Origin: Silvimonas sp. JCM 19000
Lineage (GTDB): Bacteria > Pseudomonadota > Gammaproteobacteria > Burkholderiales > Chitinibacteraceae
Assembly: GCA_001313065.1 (NCBI GenBank)
Contig: BBFD01000136.1
Location: forward strand, 1-10,636
Direction of reading: 5' to 3'
Length of the DNA stretch: 10,636 bases
Shown: piece after piece, positions 1 through 7,994 of the stretch
How positions within the stretch are numbered: position 1 is the stretch's first letter
How the letters are laid out: every line of letters starts with the position of its first letter
Notes under the pieces: model-generated
Database searches by the model: none
What the model saw: only the letters and a program-made list of their open reading frames with translations
What the model was told of the DNA's origin: nothing
Position numbers and translations under genes: made by a program

Positions 1-356
1 CCACCCTATGCGATGCATGCCTGCGTGCCAGCGCATCCATACGGTGGGTCATGACCCACCACTCAAAGTGGCGCGTCAAGATCGCTGCGCCTTGCGATGG
101 CTTTGGGTGGTGGGTCCAGACCCACCCTATGCGATGTATGCCTGCGTGCAGCGCATCCATACGGTGGGTCATGACCCACCACTCAAAGTGGCGCGTCAAG
201 ATCGCAGCGCCGTGTGATGGCTTTGGGTGGTGGGTCTAGACCCACCCTATGCGATGTATGCCTGCGCACAGCGCATACCCATACGGTGGGTCTAGACCCA
301 CCCGCCAAAGTGGCGCGTCAAGATCGCTGCGCCTTGCGCCGGCTGTGGCCGCCCTC
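1..356 (+). repeat. Tandem array of two alternating hairpin elements (REP/BIME-like)
   Basis: The stretch has a period of about 120 bp, with nearly three copies; the first two are about 95% alike. Each period holds two separate imperfect hairpins, both beginning GACCCACC and ending GGTGGGTC. The long hairpin L lies at 53-116 and 173-236 (64 bp, 16-bp arms with one G-T wobble, plus an inner GGCGC/GCGCC stem), with a decayed third copy from 295. The short hairpin S lies at 1-50 (its first bases cut off by the window edge), 119-170 and 239-292, with arms GACCCACCCTATG and CATACGGTGGGTC. Two-base spacers (AT, CA or TA) separate them, so junctions form palindromes at 43-60, 109-126, 163-180, 229-246 and 285-302. 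The layout resembles enterobacterial BIMEs, but I do not recognise this family. Short ORFs crossing it are products of the repeat. Confidence 0.9.
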
Positions 357-470
357 TCATTTATGCGTGGGCCATTACGCCCGGTAACACGCGGTCACGC
401 ATCAGTCATGCTTTTGCGGCACTCTAGCAGTCATAGCGATATATCTGATCGCCACACAAGGACCGCCGTC

Positions 471-1103
471 ATGACCCGCATTACCCGCTGGATTGCTGTG
501 ACCGTTTTTTTTGCCGCGCTACTGCCTACCGCAGCGATGGCAGCCACGTCGGCTGATGCCCTGGCTGCCGCCAGCCCGGAAGCTATCGTCCGTGGCGTGA
601 GCAAGGATGTCCTCGAGATCATCAGCGCCAATGACAAAGACACCGCGCGCCAGCATCAACTGGCCGATGCCCGTCTGACGCCGCTGGCTGACTTTACTCG
701 CATGACTGCGCTGGCGGTCGGCCGCTACTGGCGCACGGCCACGCCGGAACAACAAGCCGCGCTGACCACGCAATTCCGCACCATGCTGGTCCGCACCTGG
801 GTGGCGGTGCTCAGCAATCACAAAAACGCCCAGGTCGATGTTAAAGGGGCGCGGCCGGGCGATACGCCGGACGAGCAATCGGTACATAGCGTGGTCAACC
901 AGGCCGGGCAAGATCCGATCGCGCTGGATCTGATGTTTGAGCAAACCGCCGCGGGCTGGAAGGTGTACGACATTTCGGTGGAGGGCATCAGCTTTATCAA
1001 CAGCCACCGCAACCAGTTTGGCACCGTCATCCGCAGCGATGGCATAGATGGTCTGATCAAGCAACTGAGCGCCAGCAACGCCAAGGCCGTCGCCGCGCGC
1101 TGA
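471..1103 (+). CDS. MlaC/Ttg2D-family periplasmic phospholipid-binding protein
   Basis: This 210-residue protein fits the MlaC (toluene tolerance Ttg2D) family, the soluble periplasmic shuttle that carries phospholipid between the outer-membrane MlaA complex and the inner-membrane MlaFEDB ABC transporter. Residues 1-24 form a signal peptide (TRITRW, a hydrophobic run, then PTAAMA before the cut). Family hallmarks follow: PLADFTRMTALAVGRYWR at 71-88, TPEQQ at 91-95, and WKVYDISVEGISFINSHR at 163-180. The start at 471 is chosen because AAGGA at 458-462 is 8 bases upstream and the signal peptide begins there; an in-frame ATG at 249 would read through the repeat array. No mlaFED genes are adjacent, so it is an orphan here and its transporter must lie elsewhere. 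The frame is intact. A terminator follows directly. Family call is firm; the exact role among MlaC paralogues is not. Confidence 0.9.
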   Translation: MTRITRWIAVTVFFAALLPTAAMAATSADALAAASPEAIVRGVSKDVLEIISANDKDTARQHQLADARLTPLADFTRMTALAVGRYWRTATPEQQAALTTQFRTMLVRTWVAVLSNHKNAQVDVKGARPGDTPDEQSVHSVVNQAGQDPIALDLMFEQTAAGWKVYDISVEGISFINSHRNQFGTVIRSDGIDGLIKQLSASNAKAVAAR

Positions 1104-1125
1104 TCAGGTGGCCTTAACAGCAATG

Positions 1126-1158
1126 AAGGGCTGACCGCAGCAGGTCAGCCCTTTTTTT
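1126..1158 (+). terminator. Rho-independent terminator of the mlaC-like gene
   Basis: An 11-bp perfect stem (1126-1136 with 1143-1153) with a six-base loop GCAGCA runs into seven T residues at 1152-1158. It starts 22 bases after the mlaC-like stop. The T tract touches the stop codon of the opposite-strand metallopeptidase gene; on that strand the hairpin lacks a T run, so it is at best a weak terminator there. Confidence 0.92.
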
Positions 1159-2049
1159 ATTGCGCGGGTTTACGCACAAATGTGTTGCAGGCGTCCACGC
1201 TGCCACTATCCAGCCCCACCTGAAACCAGTGCTGCCGTTGTGCCGACGTGCCGTGTGTAAACGCATCCGGCGTCACATTACGCCCGGCGTTCTTTTGCAG
1301 CGTGTCGTCGCCGATGGCATTGGCCGCCACCAGCGCCTGCTGCATTTCGGCCGCATTGATCAGGTGGCGTTGCGCCGCCGAGTGGCCCCACACGCCAGCA
1401 AAACAATCCGCCTGCAATTCCAGCCGCACTGACAAGGCATTGCGGCCGCTGCTGTTCAGCTGCTGCATGCGGCGGTTGACCTTGTCGGAGATGCCCAGCA
1501 GGTTCTGCACGTGATGGCCGACCTCATGCGCAATCACATAGGCCTGGGCAAATTCGCCCGGCGCGCCAAAGCGTTGCTTCAATTCATCAAAGAAGCCGAG
1601 GTCGAGATAGACCTTCTGATCGGCCGGGCAATAGAACGGGCCGACTTCAGAGCCGGTAAAACCGCAGCCGGAACTGACGCCACCGCGAAACAACACCAGC
1701 CGGGGCGGCTGATAGCTGCGGCCGGAGGCCTGGAAGATCTGTTGCCAGGTGTCTTCGGTATCACCCAGCACGCGCTTGACCTTGCCCACGGTCTGGTCGT
1801 TATCACTGCTGCCGGCCGCGGGGGTGCGAGTGGCGGGCGCGTGTTGTTGGGTCGGTGCGCCGTGCTGCAAGCTGGAAACCAGCGCCAGCATTTCCATCGG
1901 GCTTTTTTTGCCAAACAGCAATCCCACCACTACCACCGCCGCAATACCGCCCAGCCCCAGGCGCAAACCCCCCGCCGCCGAAGCCGCCGCCACCGCTGCT
2001 GCGTTCGTCGTCCACGTTTTTTGCTTTCCCGCATTTCATCCCAACGCAT
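1157..2049 (-). CDS. ypfJ: YpfJ/KPN_00809-type neutral zinc metallopeptidase (two frameshifts)
   Basis: This is a membrane-anchored member of the putative neutral zinc metallopeptidase family (Pfam Zn_peptidase); substrates are not established. Read from ATG 2049 with two corrections it gives 296 residues, the usual family length. The N-terminus is MRWDEMRESKNVDDERSS, then a Gly-rich stretch, then one membrane segment (about residues 32-46, GLGGIAAVVVVGLLFG). The catalytic motif HEVGHH is at about 174-179 and ELQADCFAGVW, with the likely third zinc ligand, at about 210-220. As given, the frame breaks at six T at 2017-2022 (six A in the gene, five expected) and at six C at 1968-1973 (one extra G), so only the part from 1993 downward is one frame. 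Both breaks fall in homopolymers and the protein on both sides is conserved, so I infer sequence error. No good ribosome binding site precedes 2049; TATGAT at 2083-2088 (-) is a possible -10. Confidence 0.88.
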
Positions 2050-2246
2050 GGCGGCAATCCGATCTGTTCTCAAGGAGACCGAATCATAGACAGCCGCCGC
2101 CGTTGCCGAAAGGGGTGCCGCGCCCGGCGACAGCCTGTCCGCCGCCAGTCTCACGCCCATGTGCGGCAGCCGCTTATAAACACAGCCGCGATTTTTGCGC
2201 AGCATAAGACCCATCTGTTGTTCCGTTCCACCACGAGGACCCCATC
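2050..2246. promoter_or_regulatory. Divergent intergenic region between ypfJ and the SDR gene
   Basis: Both genes read outward from this 197-bp gap, so their promoters should lie here. On the minus strand TATGAT (2083-2088) fits a -10 box but has no convincing -35. On the plus strand TATAAA (2175-2180) is the best -10 candidate, also without a clear -35. GAGGA at 2235-2239, 7 bases before ATG 2247, is the SDR ribosome binding site. No operator dyad stands out. Confidence 0.35.
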
Positions 2247-3121
2247 ATGCCCCTGCGCAACCCGCTCGATCTCTACCCCAAGCCGCCTTTTCCCCAACAG
2301 CCGCAAACCGCGCCCGGTCTGGCGCGCGAAATGATCCCCAAGCCGGATCACGGTGAAACCAGCTACGTCGGGCATGGCCGGCTGGCCGGACGCAAGGCGC
2401 TGGTAACAGGCGCGGATTCGGGCATCGGGCGGGCGGCGGCGATTGCCTATGCGCGTGAAGGCGCCGATGTGGTGCTCAACTATCTGCCCGAAGAAGAGCC
2501 GGACGCGCAAGAAGTGGTCAAGCTGATCGAAGCCGAGGGCCGCAAAGCCATCTGCATTCCCGGCGATCTGCAAAGCGAAGCCTTCTGCAAAGAACTGGTG
2601 GGCAAAGCGCATGTCGCGCTGGGCGGGCTGGATATCGTGACCAATGTGGCGGGCAAGCAGGTGTCGGTGGAGGACATCGCCGACATCAGCACCGAGCAAT
2701 TCGACGCCACGCTCAAGACCAATGTCTACGCGCTGTTCTGGATTTGCCAGGCGGCGGTGCCCCTGCTCCCGCCCGGCTCCACCATCATCACCACCACGTC
2801 GATCCAGGCCACCAAACCGTCGGAAAGCCTGCTTGATTACGCCACCACCAAGGCGGCCATCCTGGCGTTTACCAAGCGCTGGCCAAACAGGTAATCAGCA
2901 AAGGCATTCGGGTGAATGGCGTGGCGCCAGGGCCGATCTGGACGGTGTTGCAACCCAGCGGCGGCCAGTCGCAAGAGAAGGTCGAGCACTTTGGCGAGCA
3001 ATCCGTGTTCAAACGGCCGGGCCAACCGGTGGAGCTGGCGCCGCTTTACGTGCTGCTGGCCTCGGAAGAGTCCAGCTATGTAACCGGTGAGATTTACGGC
3101 ATTACCGGCGGCACTGGCTAA
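2247..3121 (+). CDS. YghA-type short-chain dehydrogenase/reductase (one frameshift)
   Basis: This is a classical-type SDR, an NAD(P)-dependent oxidoreductase with a Rossmann fold, closest in layout to E. coli YghA and related general-stress SDRs with a long N-terminal lead ([12 protein letters not shown] and so on, residues 9-45). The cofactor motif TGADSGIG is at 54-61, the NVAG motif at 133-136, catalytic Asn159, Ser185 (TTTSIQ) and the YATTK catalytic pair Tyr198/Lys202. The conserved [12 protein letters not shown] and [14 protein letters not shown] follow. As given, the frame breaks at 2876: AAGCGCTGG should read AAGGCGCTGG (FTKALAKQV), and one missing G turns the rest into a second ORF. 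Corrected length is 291 residues, normal for the group. GAGGA at 2235-2239 supports the start. It faces the AraC regulator gene tail to tail, 44 bp apart. The substrate cannot be read from the sequence. Confidence 0.9.
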
Positions 3122-3138
3122 GCACTGCCGCAAACGGT

Positions 3139-3162
3139 CCAGGGTGGTTTACGCCACCCCGG
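3139..3162. terminator. Weak hairpin between convergent SDR and araC genes
   Basis: A 6-bp stem GGGTGG/CCACCC (3142-3147 with 3154-3159) with loop TTTACG can extend by two CC/GG pairs past one mismatch. It sits centrally in the 44-bp gap between two stop codons, where a bidirectional terminator is expected, but no T tract follows on either strand. Confidence 0.35.
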
Positions 3163-3165
3163 TCC

Positions 3166-4203
3166 TTAGCCCAGCGCACGCTGGCGAAAAGCCAGCGGCG
3201 CCAGTTCATGCTGGCTTTTAAAGAAGCGGGTAAATGCGCTTTGCGAAGAGAAGCCCAGTTGCTCGCTGATCTGCCCCAGGCTCCAGCGGGTCTGGCTGAG
3301 CAGCGCCGTGCTTCGCTCACTTTGACGCGCGTTTCCAGCTCGCTGAAATGCACGCCTTCTTGCTGCAATTGCCGATGCAGCGTCCAGCGCGACGTTTCCA
3401 GTCGCTCACAGATTTGCGCCAGCAGCGAGGCTTTGGCCGCATCGTTGCCATCGGCGTGCAGCAATTCAACGATTACGCTTTCGACCTGGGCCGAAAACAA
3501 ATGCAGGCGCTGGATGCGCGCGAGTTCTTGTTGTGCCTGTTCCAGCAAAAAAACGGCGCCAGCGCGGCGTTGTATTGCGCGGCGGGAACATCAAGCTGGG
3601 CACTGGAGAAAGTCATGCGGTTGAGTGGCGCTTCAAAGCGCACCGGCGCGCCAAAGCATTCCGCCAGATCCGACGCCACCAGCGGCGGCCCGACCAGTTC
3701 CACCCGAAAAAAAACCGTGCGCGTACCGCTGTCATAACCGCGTATCAATTGCGCCAGCACCAGAAAGTTGGCCAAGGCCTGAAACCCGGTATTGGGTGCG
3801 AATTCTGCAATGTATTCAAAACTGCTTTGCCCCGCTGCGGCCGGAACAAGACGAAATCAAACTCCCCGATCAGCGGACGGAATTCCAGAAACGCCGCAAT
3901 GGCTTCGCGCACCGTACGCGCGTTCAGACACAGGCTGCCCAGTACCGGAAAATCCGGAAACAGCCCCATGCTTTGCGCCTGTTGCAAATCCAGCCGGGGG
4001 CGCAGCTCGGCCATCAGATCGGTCATGCGGCGATGGCGCGCAGCGTCGATGCGGCCTTTGGGATCTTGCAGATCGGGCGCGCTGATGCCGGTGCGGTTGG
4101 CAAACGCTTGCGGGCCTATGCCCTGCTGCTCGGCGGCGTGCATGGCGTACATCGCAATACGGTTGGACACCGTGCGGGCGTGGTGACCGAAACGGGTCGG
4201 CAT
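3166..4203 (-). CDS. AraC-family transcriptional regulator (three frameshifts)
   Basis: Corrected, the gene gives a 346-residue AraC-type regulator: an N-terminal ligand domain of the arabinose-binding-like kind (PF12625 type; FPVLGSLCLNARTVREAI near residue 90), a middle segment ending FGAPVRFEAPLNRMTFSSAQL, and a C-terminal double helix-turn-helix (QICERLETSRWTLHRQLQ, then SLGQISEQLGFSSQSAFTRF and a final FRQRALG). The start ATG at 4203 has a near-perfect AGGAGG (4208-4213) 4 bases upstream. Three one-base losses break the frame as given: near 3838-3845 (best fit a missing G in CCGGCC-GCAG), in the seven A at 3547-3553 (eight expected), and at 3306-3307 (CGGGCG expected on the gene strand). 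Conserved residues continue on both sides of each. It is convergent with the SDR gene, a common regulator/target arrangement, but direct control is only inferred. Inducer unknown. Confidence 0.85.
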
Positions 4204-4545
4204 GCTGCCTCCTGGCGTGCGTTGACTATGTAATCAATATTGTCTCGCCATCGTGCCAGCCATGGGCGGCGCTGCCATCAGGTAAAGCCTCTAGGATACT
4301 GTCTTACGCAGAAAGAATTGAGAATCGCGCCAGGCCGCATCCAGCAAGGGTTTGCGCTGTTTCAAGCGCCAGCCGTAACGGCACCGTCTGTTGCGGCGCA
4401 GCATCGACGCTGCACCCGAAAGTTAAAAAAACATGTTGTCGCTGGTAAAGCACTACAAATCGCCCTGAGTACAGTGAGACACGGCTCGACATGAGCCGGA
4501 CAAAACCAAAAAAATCGCATCCCTCACGTATCAAGGAAAGCACCG
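4204..4545. other. Intergenic region between divergent araC and GH3 genes
   Basis: This 342-bp gap should hold the promoters of both neighbours. I see the araC ribosome binding site (4208-4213, minus) and the GH3 one (AAGGAAA, 4533-4539), a small GCAGC/GCTGC hairpin near 4397-4412, and A-rich runs at about 4424-4430 and 4507-4514. No -35/-10 pair with good spacing is convincing for either gene: TTGACT at 4222 has no -10 at the right distance. No RNA gene or intact small ORF with a ribosome binding site is visible. Confidence 0.4.
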
Positions 4546-6583
4546 ATGACGACGACTGCCTCTCACCCTACACCGCACGCCCAGCGTGCCTTGCGCGCGT
4601 CTGCCGGCGCCGTAACCATCACCGCGCTGGCGCTGAGTCTGGCCGCCTGCGGCAGCGGCAATGACGACGAGAACTCCAGCAACACCACGCAGCTGGACCT
4701 GGGTTATACCTCGCTCAACTTGCTGACCGTCGAAGCCTCAAGTTCAAGGATCTGAACAAGGACGGCAAGCTGGAACCGTACGAAGACTGGCGGCTGAGCG
4801 CTGACGCGCGCGCGACCGATCTGGTCACACGTCTGACGCTGGCGGAAAAAAGCCGGCCTGATGATGCACGGCACCGCGCCCGTGCTGAACGACACCACCG
4901 GCGTCGGCACCGGCACTTCATACGATCTGACCACGCTGGGTACGCAGATCAATGACAAGGCCATCTTCACCTATATCACCCGCATGAGCGGCGACGCCAC
5001 CACCATGGCGGAGCAATACAACAAGATCCAGACGCTGGCCGAGGCATCGCGTCTGGGGATACCGGTATCGATCTCCACCGATCCGCGCAACCATTTCCAG
5101 TACACCGTGGGCGCCAGCGCCAGCGGCAGTGGTTTCTCGCAATGGCCAGAGACACTGGCTTTGCCGCGCTGAATGACGCGACTTTGACGCGTAAATTCGG
5201 TGATATTGCGCGCCAGGAATATCTGGCGGTGGGCATTACCCAGGCCTTGTCACCGCAGGCCGATCTGGCCACCGAGCCGCGCTGGGCCCGTATCAATGGC
5301 ACCTTTGGCGAAGACGCCGATGTCGCCAAGGCGCAGGTTCAGGCCTATATCGAAGGCTTTCAGGGCGGCAGCAGCGGCCTGACCAACAAGAGCGTGCTGG
5401 CAGTGGTCAAACACTGGGTGGCTACGGCGCGCAGAAGGATGGCTTTGATAGCCATAACTACTACGGTCGTTATGCCACTTATCCCGGCAACAACTTTGCC
5501 TATCACCTCAAGCCGTTTGAAGGCGCGTTTGCCGCCAATGCGGCGTCGATCATGCCAACCTATTCCGAACCCGATGCCTCGGTGACCGTCGATGGCATCA
5601 CGCTGGAGCAAGTCGGCGCGGGCTTCGACAAAGCCCTGCTGACGGATTTGTTACGCGGCAAATATGCCTTTAAAGGTGTGGTGTTATCGGACTGGGGCAT
5701 CATGTCGGATTGCGATAGCAACTGCCTGAACGGCTGGCCGGGGACGCCAGGCTTTGCCGGCTTCGGCACGCCGTGGGGCATGGAAACCGCGACCAAGCTG
5801 CAGCGTTACGTCAAATCGGTGAACGCCGGTATGGATCAGTTCGGCGGTGCAGAAGAACCGGAATATCTGGTGCAGGCCGTCAACCAGGGCCTGCTGACTG
5901 AAGCGCGGCTGAATGATTCAGTGCATCGCATTCTGCTGCAGAAATTCCAGCAAGGCCTGTTCGATCATCCGTATGTAGATTCGGCTGCGGCCAAGACCGT
6001 GTAGCAACGCTGACTTCCAGGCCGTCGCACTGGATACGCAACGCAAAGCCATGGTGCTGCTGCAAAACAGCGGCAACCTGCTGCCGATGAGCGCAACCGG
6101 CAAAAAGGTGTGGCTGTATAACATCGACGCGACGGTCGCCGCCAAATATGGCTACACCGTGGTCGCCACACCGCAAGAGGCCGACGTGGCCATCGTCCGG
6201 GTCAGCACGCCGTACGAGACTTTGCATCCGCACTACATCTTTGGTTCTATGCAGCACGAAGCAGTCTGGCGTTTGCCGATGGCCAGGCCGATTACGAAGC
6301 CATCAAGCAAGCCGCGCTGGCGCCCAAATCGGTGGTGGCCGTGTATATGGACCGCCCGGCCATCCTGACCAATGTGGTGGACAAGGTGACGTCGATTGTC
6401 GCCAACTTCGGCGCCAACGACACCGCACTGTTTGATGTGCTGACCGGTGTGGGCAAGCCGCAAGGCAAACTGCCGTTTGAGTTGCCGTCGTCCATGGCCG
6501 AAGTCGAAGCCCAGCTCGAAGACGTGCCGCACGACACCGCCAACCCGCTGTTCGCATACGGTTTTGGCTTGACTTATCAATAA
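4546..6583 (+). CDS. GH3 beta-glucosidase-type lipoprotein with EF-hand loop (heavily frameshifted)
   Basis: Corrected, this is a 680-residue glycoside hydrolase family 3 enzyme, which removes sugars from the non-reducing end of beta-glucosides or xylosides. Residues 1-35 are a lipoprotein signal ending in LAAC (Cys35); Gly-Ser follows, not Asp, so the outer membrane is expected. Residues 69-80, DLNKDGKLEPYE, form a complete 12-residue EF-hand calcium loop. Then come the family features ISTDPR, EPRWARINGTFGED, KHWVGYG (Lys289-His290), HNYYGRYATYPG, the nucleophile Asp of VVLSDWG at about 383, and the C-terminal domain ending LPFELPSSM and YGFGLTY. Breaks as given: G lost at 4735, extra A at 4846-4851, G lost at 5157, at 5420, two near 6000 (VVGNADFQ restored) and at 6261. 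The restored protein matches the family throughout. AAGGAAA at 4533-4539 supports the start. Specificity within GH3 is not readable. Confidence 0.88.
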
Positions 6584-6651
6584 GCAACCCCTGGTCGCAG
6601 CCAGCGCCGCGTAGAGCGGGTGGCGCGCTGCGCTGGCTTGCTGGCATCAAC

Positions 6652-6681
6652 GAGGCCCGGTATAAATCGGGCCTCTTTTTT
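6652..6681 (+). terminator. Rho-independent terminator of the GH3 gene
   Basis: A perfect 8-bp stem GAGGCCCG/CGGGCCTC (6652-6659 with 6668-6675) with an 8-base loop is followed by six T residues. It lies 68 bases after the GH3 stop and only 15 bases before the next start codon, so the downstream gene needs its own promoter inside or right after this hairpin. Confidence 0.9.
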
Positions 6682-6696
6682 ATATTCGATGCCGCC

Positions 6697-7611
6697 ATGA
6701 AGCCGACGCGTTTGCTTGCCCTGTGCGCCTTTGCGCTATTCAGCTTTAGCACCGCCGCCACGGCCGCGCCCGATGCCGCCACCGTCAAACTGGCGCAACG
6801 CTATGTGGCGGTCCGCAGCGACACCTTCAAGGCGCGCCCGGACGCGTACCAACTGTATCAACTGACCCGTCGCAATATCGCAGCCGACGTTGCGGTGTAT
6901 CTCAAGCAGAAACACCCCGAAATCAAAGCCGGTAGCGCGCAATGGCAAAACGCCAGCAGCAGACTCGGGCGCGATGAAGTCAATTATCTGGGCGAGAAAC
7001 TCGAGCAAACAAACAGCAACGGCCGTAACGCGCGCTACCAGGCACAACTAGCCGCCGCCCTTGCCCAGGAACTGAGCGCCGCGCAACTGAATGACTTGTT
7101 GGCGCACTACCAGTCGGCGCTGGGCAAAACCCAGCAAGAACTGCAAACCCGCATGAGCGGCGAAGTGTTCAAAACGGCGTTTGAGCTGGATCAACGCATG
7201 GCATCGGGCGAGTTGGTCGAACTCTCCAGCATCACCAGCCACGAAAAACCGGACCAGCAACTGCTGAACACACAGCTGCTGGATTACTGGGCCATGACCA
7301 AGGCCGCCGACGAAAGCTGGCAACAGACCGCAGATCTATCGACGGTGCTTCTGCTGATCTACTCCAGCCGCGCCATCCTTGCCCACGACGCGCTGGCGGC
7401 GCAGTGGCAAAGCGTGCCCGCTTCAGAGCGCCAACAAATCCAGACGTGGCAACAAACCCCGCTGGCCCAAGCCGAGCGTATCGCCATCTATCGCGCCGCC
7501 AAAGCGTGCGCAGCCCAACTGGATTTGAAGAATCTGGCGGACCAACTGACCGGCAGCATCAGCGATGCCGATCTGGACACGCGCTGGGCCAAGTTGCTAC
7601 CGGCACGCTAA
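6697..7611 (+). CDS. Secreted protein of unknown function, 304 residues
   Basis: I do not recognise this protein as a named family. Residues 1-24 are a clear signal peptide (MKPTRLLALCAF, hydrophobic core, TAATAA before the cut), so it is periplasmic or secreted. The mature part is rich in Ala, Gln and Leu and looks mostly helical, with no membrane segment. The stretch LSAAQLNDLLAHYQSALGKTQQELQTRM (around residues 127-154) resembles the core of DUF2059 proteins (Leu-rich helix, Y-x-S-x-x-G-K), but the match is by eye and weak. The frame is intact, unlike most neighbours. No ribosome binding site precedes the ATG. TATATT at 6681-6686 would place a transcript start a few bases before it, so the message may be nearly leaderless. 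An out-of-frame ATG lies at 6688. No adjacent gene suggests a role. Confidence 0.75.
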   Translation: MKPTRLLALCAFALFSFSTAATAAPDAATVKLAQRYVAVRSDTFKARPDAYQLYQLTRRNIAADVAVYLKQKHPEIKAGSAQWQNASSRLGRDEVNYLGEKLEQTNSNGRNARYQAQLAAALAQELSAAQLNDLLAHYQSALGKTQQELQTRMSGEVFKTAFELDQRMASGELVELSSITSHEKPDQQLLNTQLLDYWAMTKAADESWQQTADLSTVLLLIYSSRAILAHDALAAQWQSVPASERQQIQTWQQTPLAQAERIAIYRAAKACAAQLDLKNLADQLTGSISDADLDTRWAKLLPAR

Positions 7612-7617
7612 AGCACA

Positions 7618-7680
7618 GTGGGCCTCGACCCGCCTTATGCGTATGCAAGAGCAAGCGCGGGCATGACGGCCAGTGGCCAG
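7618..7680 (+). repeat. Decayed copy of the S-type hairpin repeat
   Basis: GTGGGCCTCGACCCGCCTTA followed by TGCGTATGC aligns with the array's GTGGGTCTAGACCCACCCTATGCG and TATGC. About 35 bases further, CGGGCATGACGGCC aligns with the GGGTCATGACCCACC junction. Order and orientation match the left array, but the inner part is shorter and several arm bases differ, so it is an old or partial copy. Confidence 0.45.
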
Positions 7681-7696
7681 ACTCGTGTTATTTGAG

Positions 7697-7730
7697 GACG
7701 AAAAAAAAGCCGCTACGCGGGCTTTTCGTC
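7697..7730 (-). terminator. Terminator of the cold-shock gene, possibly bidirectional
   Basis: On the minus strand AAAAGCC pairs with GGCTTTT around a short loop (inner CGC/GCG pairs also possible with a bulge) and runs into eight T residues; GACG and CGTC extend the stem outside. It begins 13 bases after the csp stop. Read on the plus strand it ends in TTTTCGTC and could also stop transcripts from the upstream secreted-protein gene. Confidence 0.8.
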
Positions 7731-7742
7731 TGGCTAACCGAA

Positions 7743-7945
7743 TTAGTTAGCCTGGATGTTCGAGCTTGCTTGCCTTTCTGGCCTGTGGTGATCTCGAAGC
7801 TCACGCGTTGGCCTTCTTTCAAGGTCTTGAAACCGTTGCCTTGAATCGCGGAGAAGTGTGCGAACAGGTCGTCGCCGCCTTCATCGGGAGTGATAAAGCC
7901 AAAGCCTTTGGCGTCGTTGAACCACTTAACTGTACCGGTTGCCAT
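7743..7945 (-). CDS. CspA-family cold-shock protein (one frameshift near the end)
   Basis: This is a small single-domain cold-shock protein, an RNA/ssDNA-binding beta barrel that melts RNA structure. [20 protein letters not shown] opens it; RNP1 (KGFGFI) is at residues 13-18 and RNP2 (LFAHF) at 27-31. As given, the frame runs to 7688 and yields 85 residues ending in an unlike tail (ARTSRLTNS and on). Adding one base at 7764-7765 (GAGGCTT instead of GAGCTT on the plus strand) gives the typical ending KGKQASNIQAN and a stop at 7743-7745, exactly the usual 67 residues, just ahead of the terminator. I therefore call 7743 as the true end. AGGA at 7956-7959 is 10 bases from the ATG, a loose ribosome binding site. 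Whether it is cold-induced cannot be told. Confidence 0.93.
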
Positions 7946-7985
7946 TTCTAACTGATCCTGAAAATAGAGATTTGGGCATCTGCCG

Positions 7986-7994
7986 CGTATAGCA
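7986..7994 (-). promoter_or_regulatory. Candidate extended -10 promoter of the csp gene
   Basis: On the minus strand TGCTATACG gives TG, one base, then TATACG, an extended -10. Transcription would begin near 7979, leaving a leader of about 35 bases, shorter than the long leaders of cold-induced cspA genes. CTGACA about 20 bases further upstream is too far for a standard -35. Confidence 0.35.

Noticed and set aside
8..239. Two overlapping ORFs of 62-69 codons inside the repeat array
   Set aside because: They are translations of the tandem repeat, repeat the same peptide, have no ribosome binding site and resemble no protein.
1..350. CRISPR array
   Set aside because: The period is about 120 bp with no unique spacers, and the units are hairpins separated by two bases; no cas genes are present.
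249..470. An upstream in-frame start that would add 74 residues to the MlaC-like protein
   Set aside because: The extension is encoded by the repeat and an Arg-rich stretch, while ATG 471 has a good ribosome binding site and begins a proper signal peptide.
1511..2334. Long plus-strand ORFs opposite the metallopeptidase gene
   Set aside because: They are antisense shadows of a GC-rich gene with clear conserved motifs on the minus strand; their proteins are Arg/Pro-rich and low in complexity.
3208..4233. Plus-strand ORFs opposite the AraC regulator gene
   Set aside because: The minus strand carries recognisable regulator domains across the whole span; the opposite frames are shadows.
4222..4260. 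TTGACT as a -35 box for the GH3 gene
   Set aside because: No -10-like hexamer lies 15-19 bases downstream, and the GH3 start is more than 300 bases away.
4546..6583. Reading the GH3 fragments as separate small genes or as programmed frameshifting
   Set aside because: The fragments join into one continuous GH3 protein with conserved residues at each joint; there are no slippery-site plus pseudoknot signals, and the same error context is found in other genes.
6600..6637. GCCAGCGC/GCGCTGGC inverted repeat after the GH3 stop
   Set aside because: The arms are 22 bases apart with no T tract, and a much better terminator follows at 6652.
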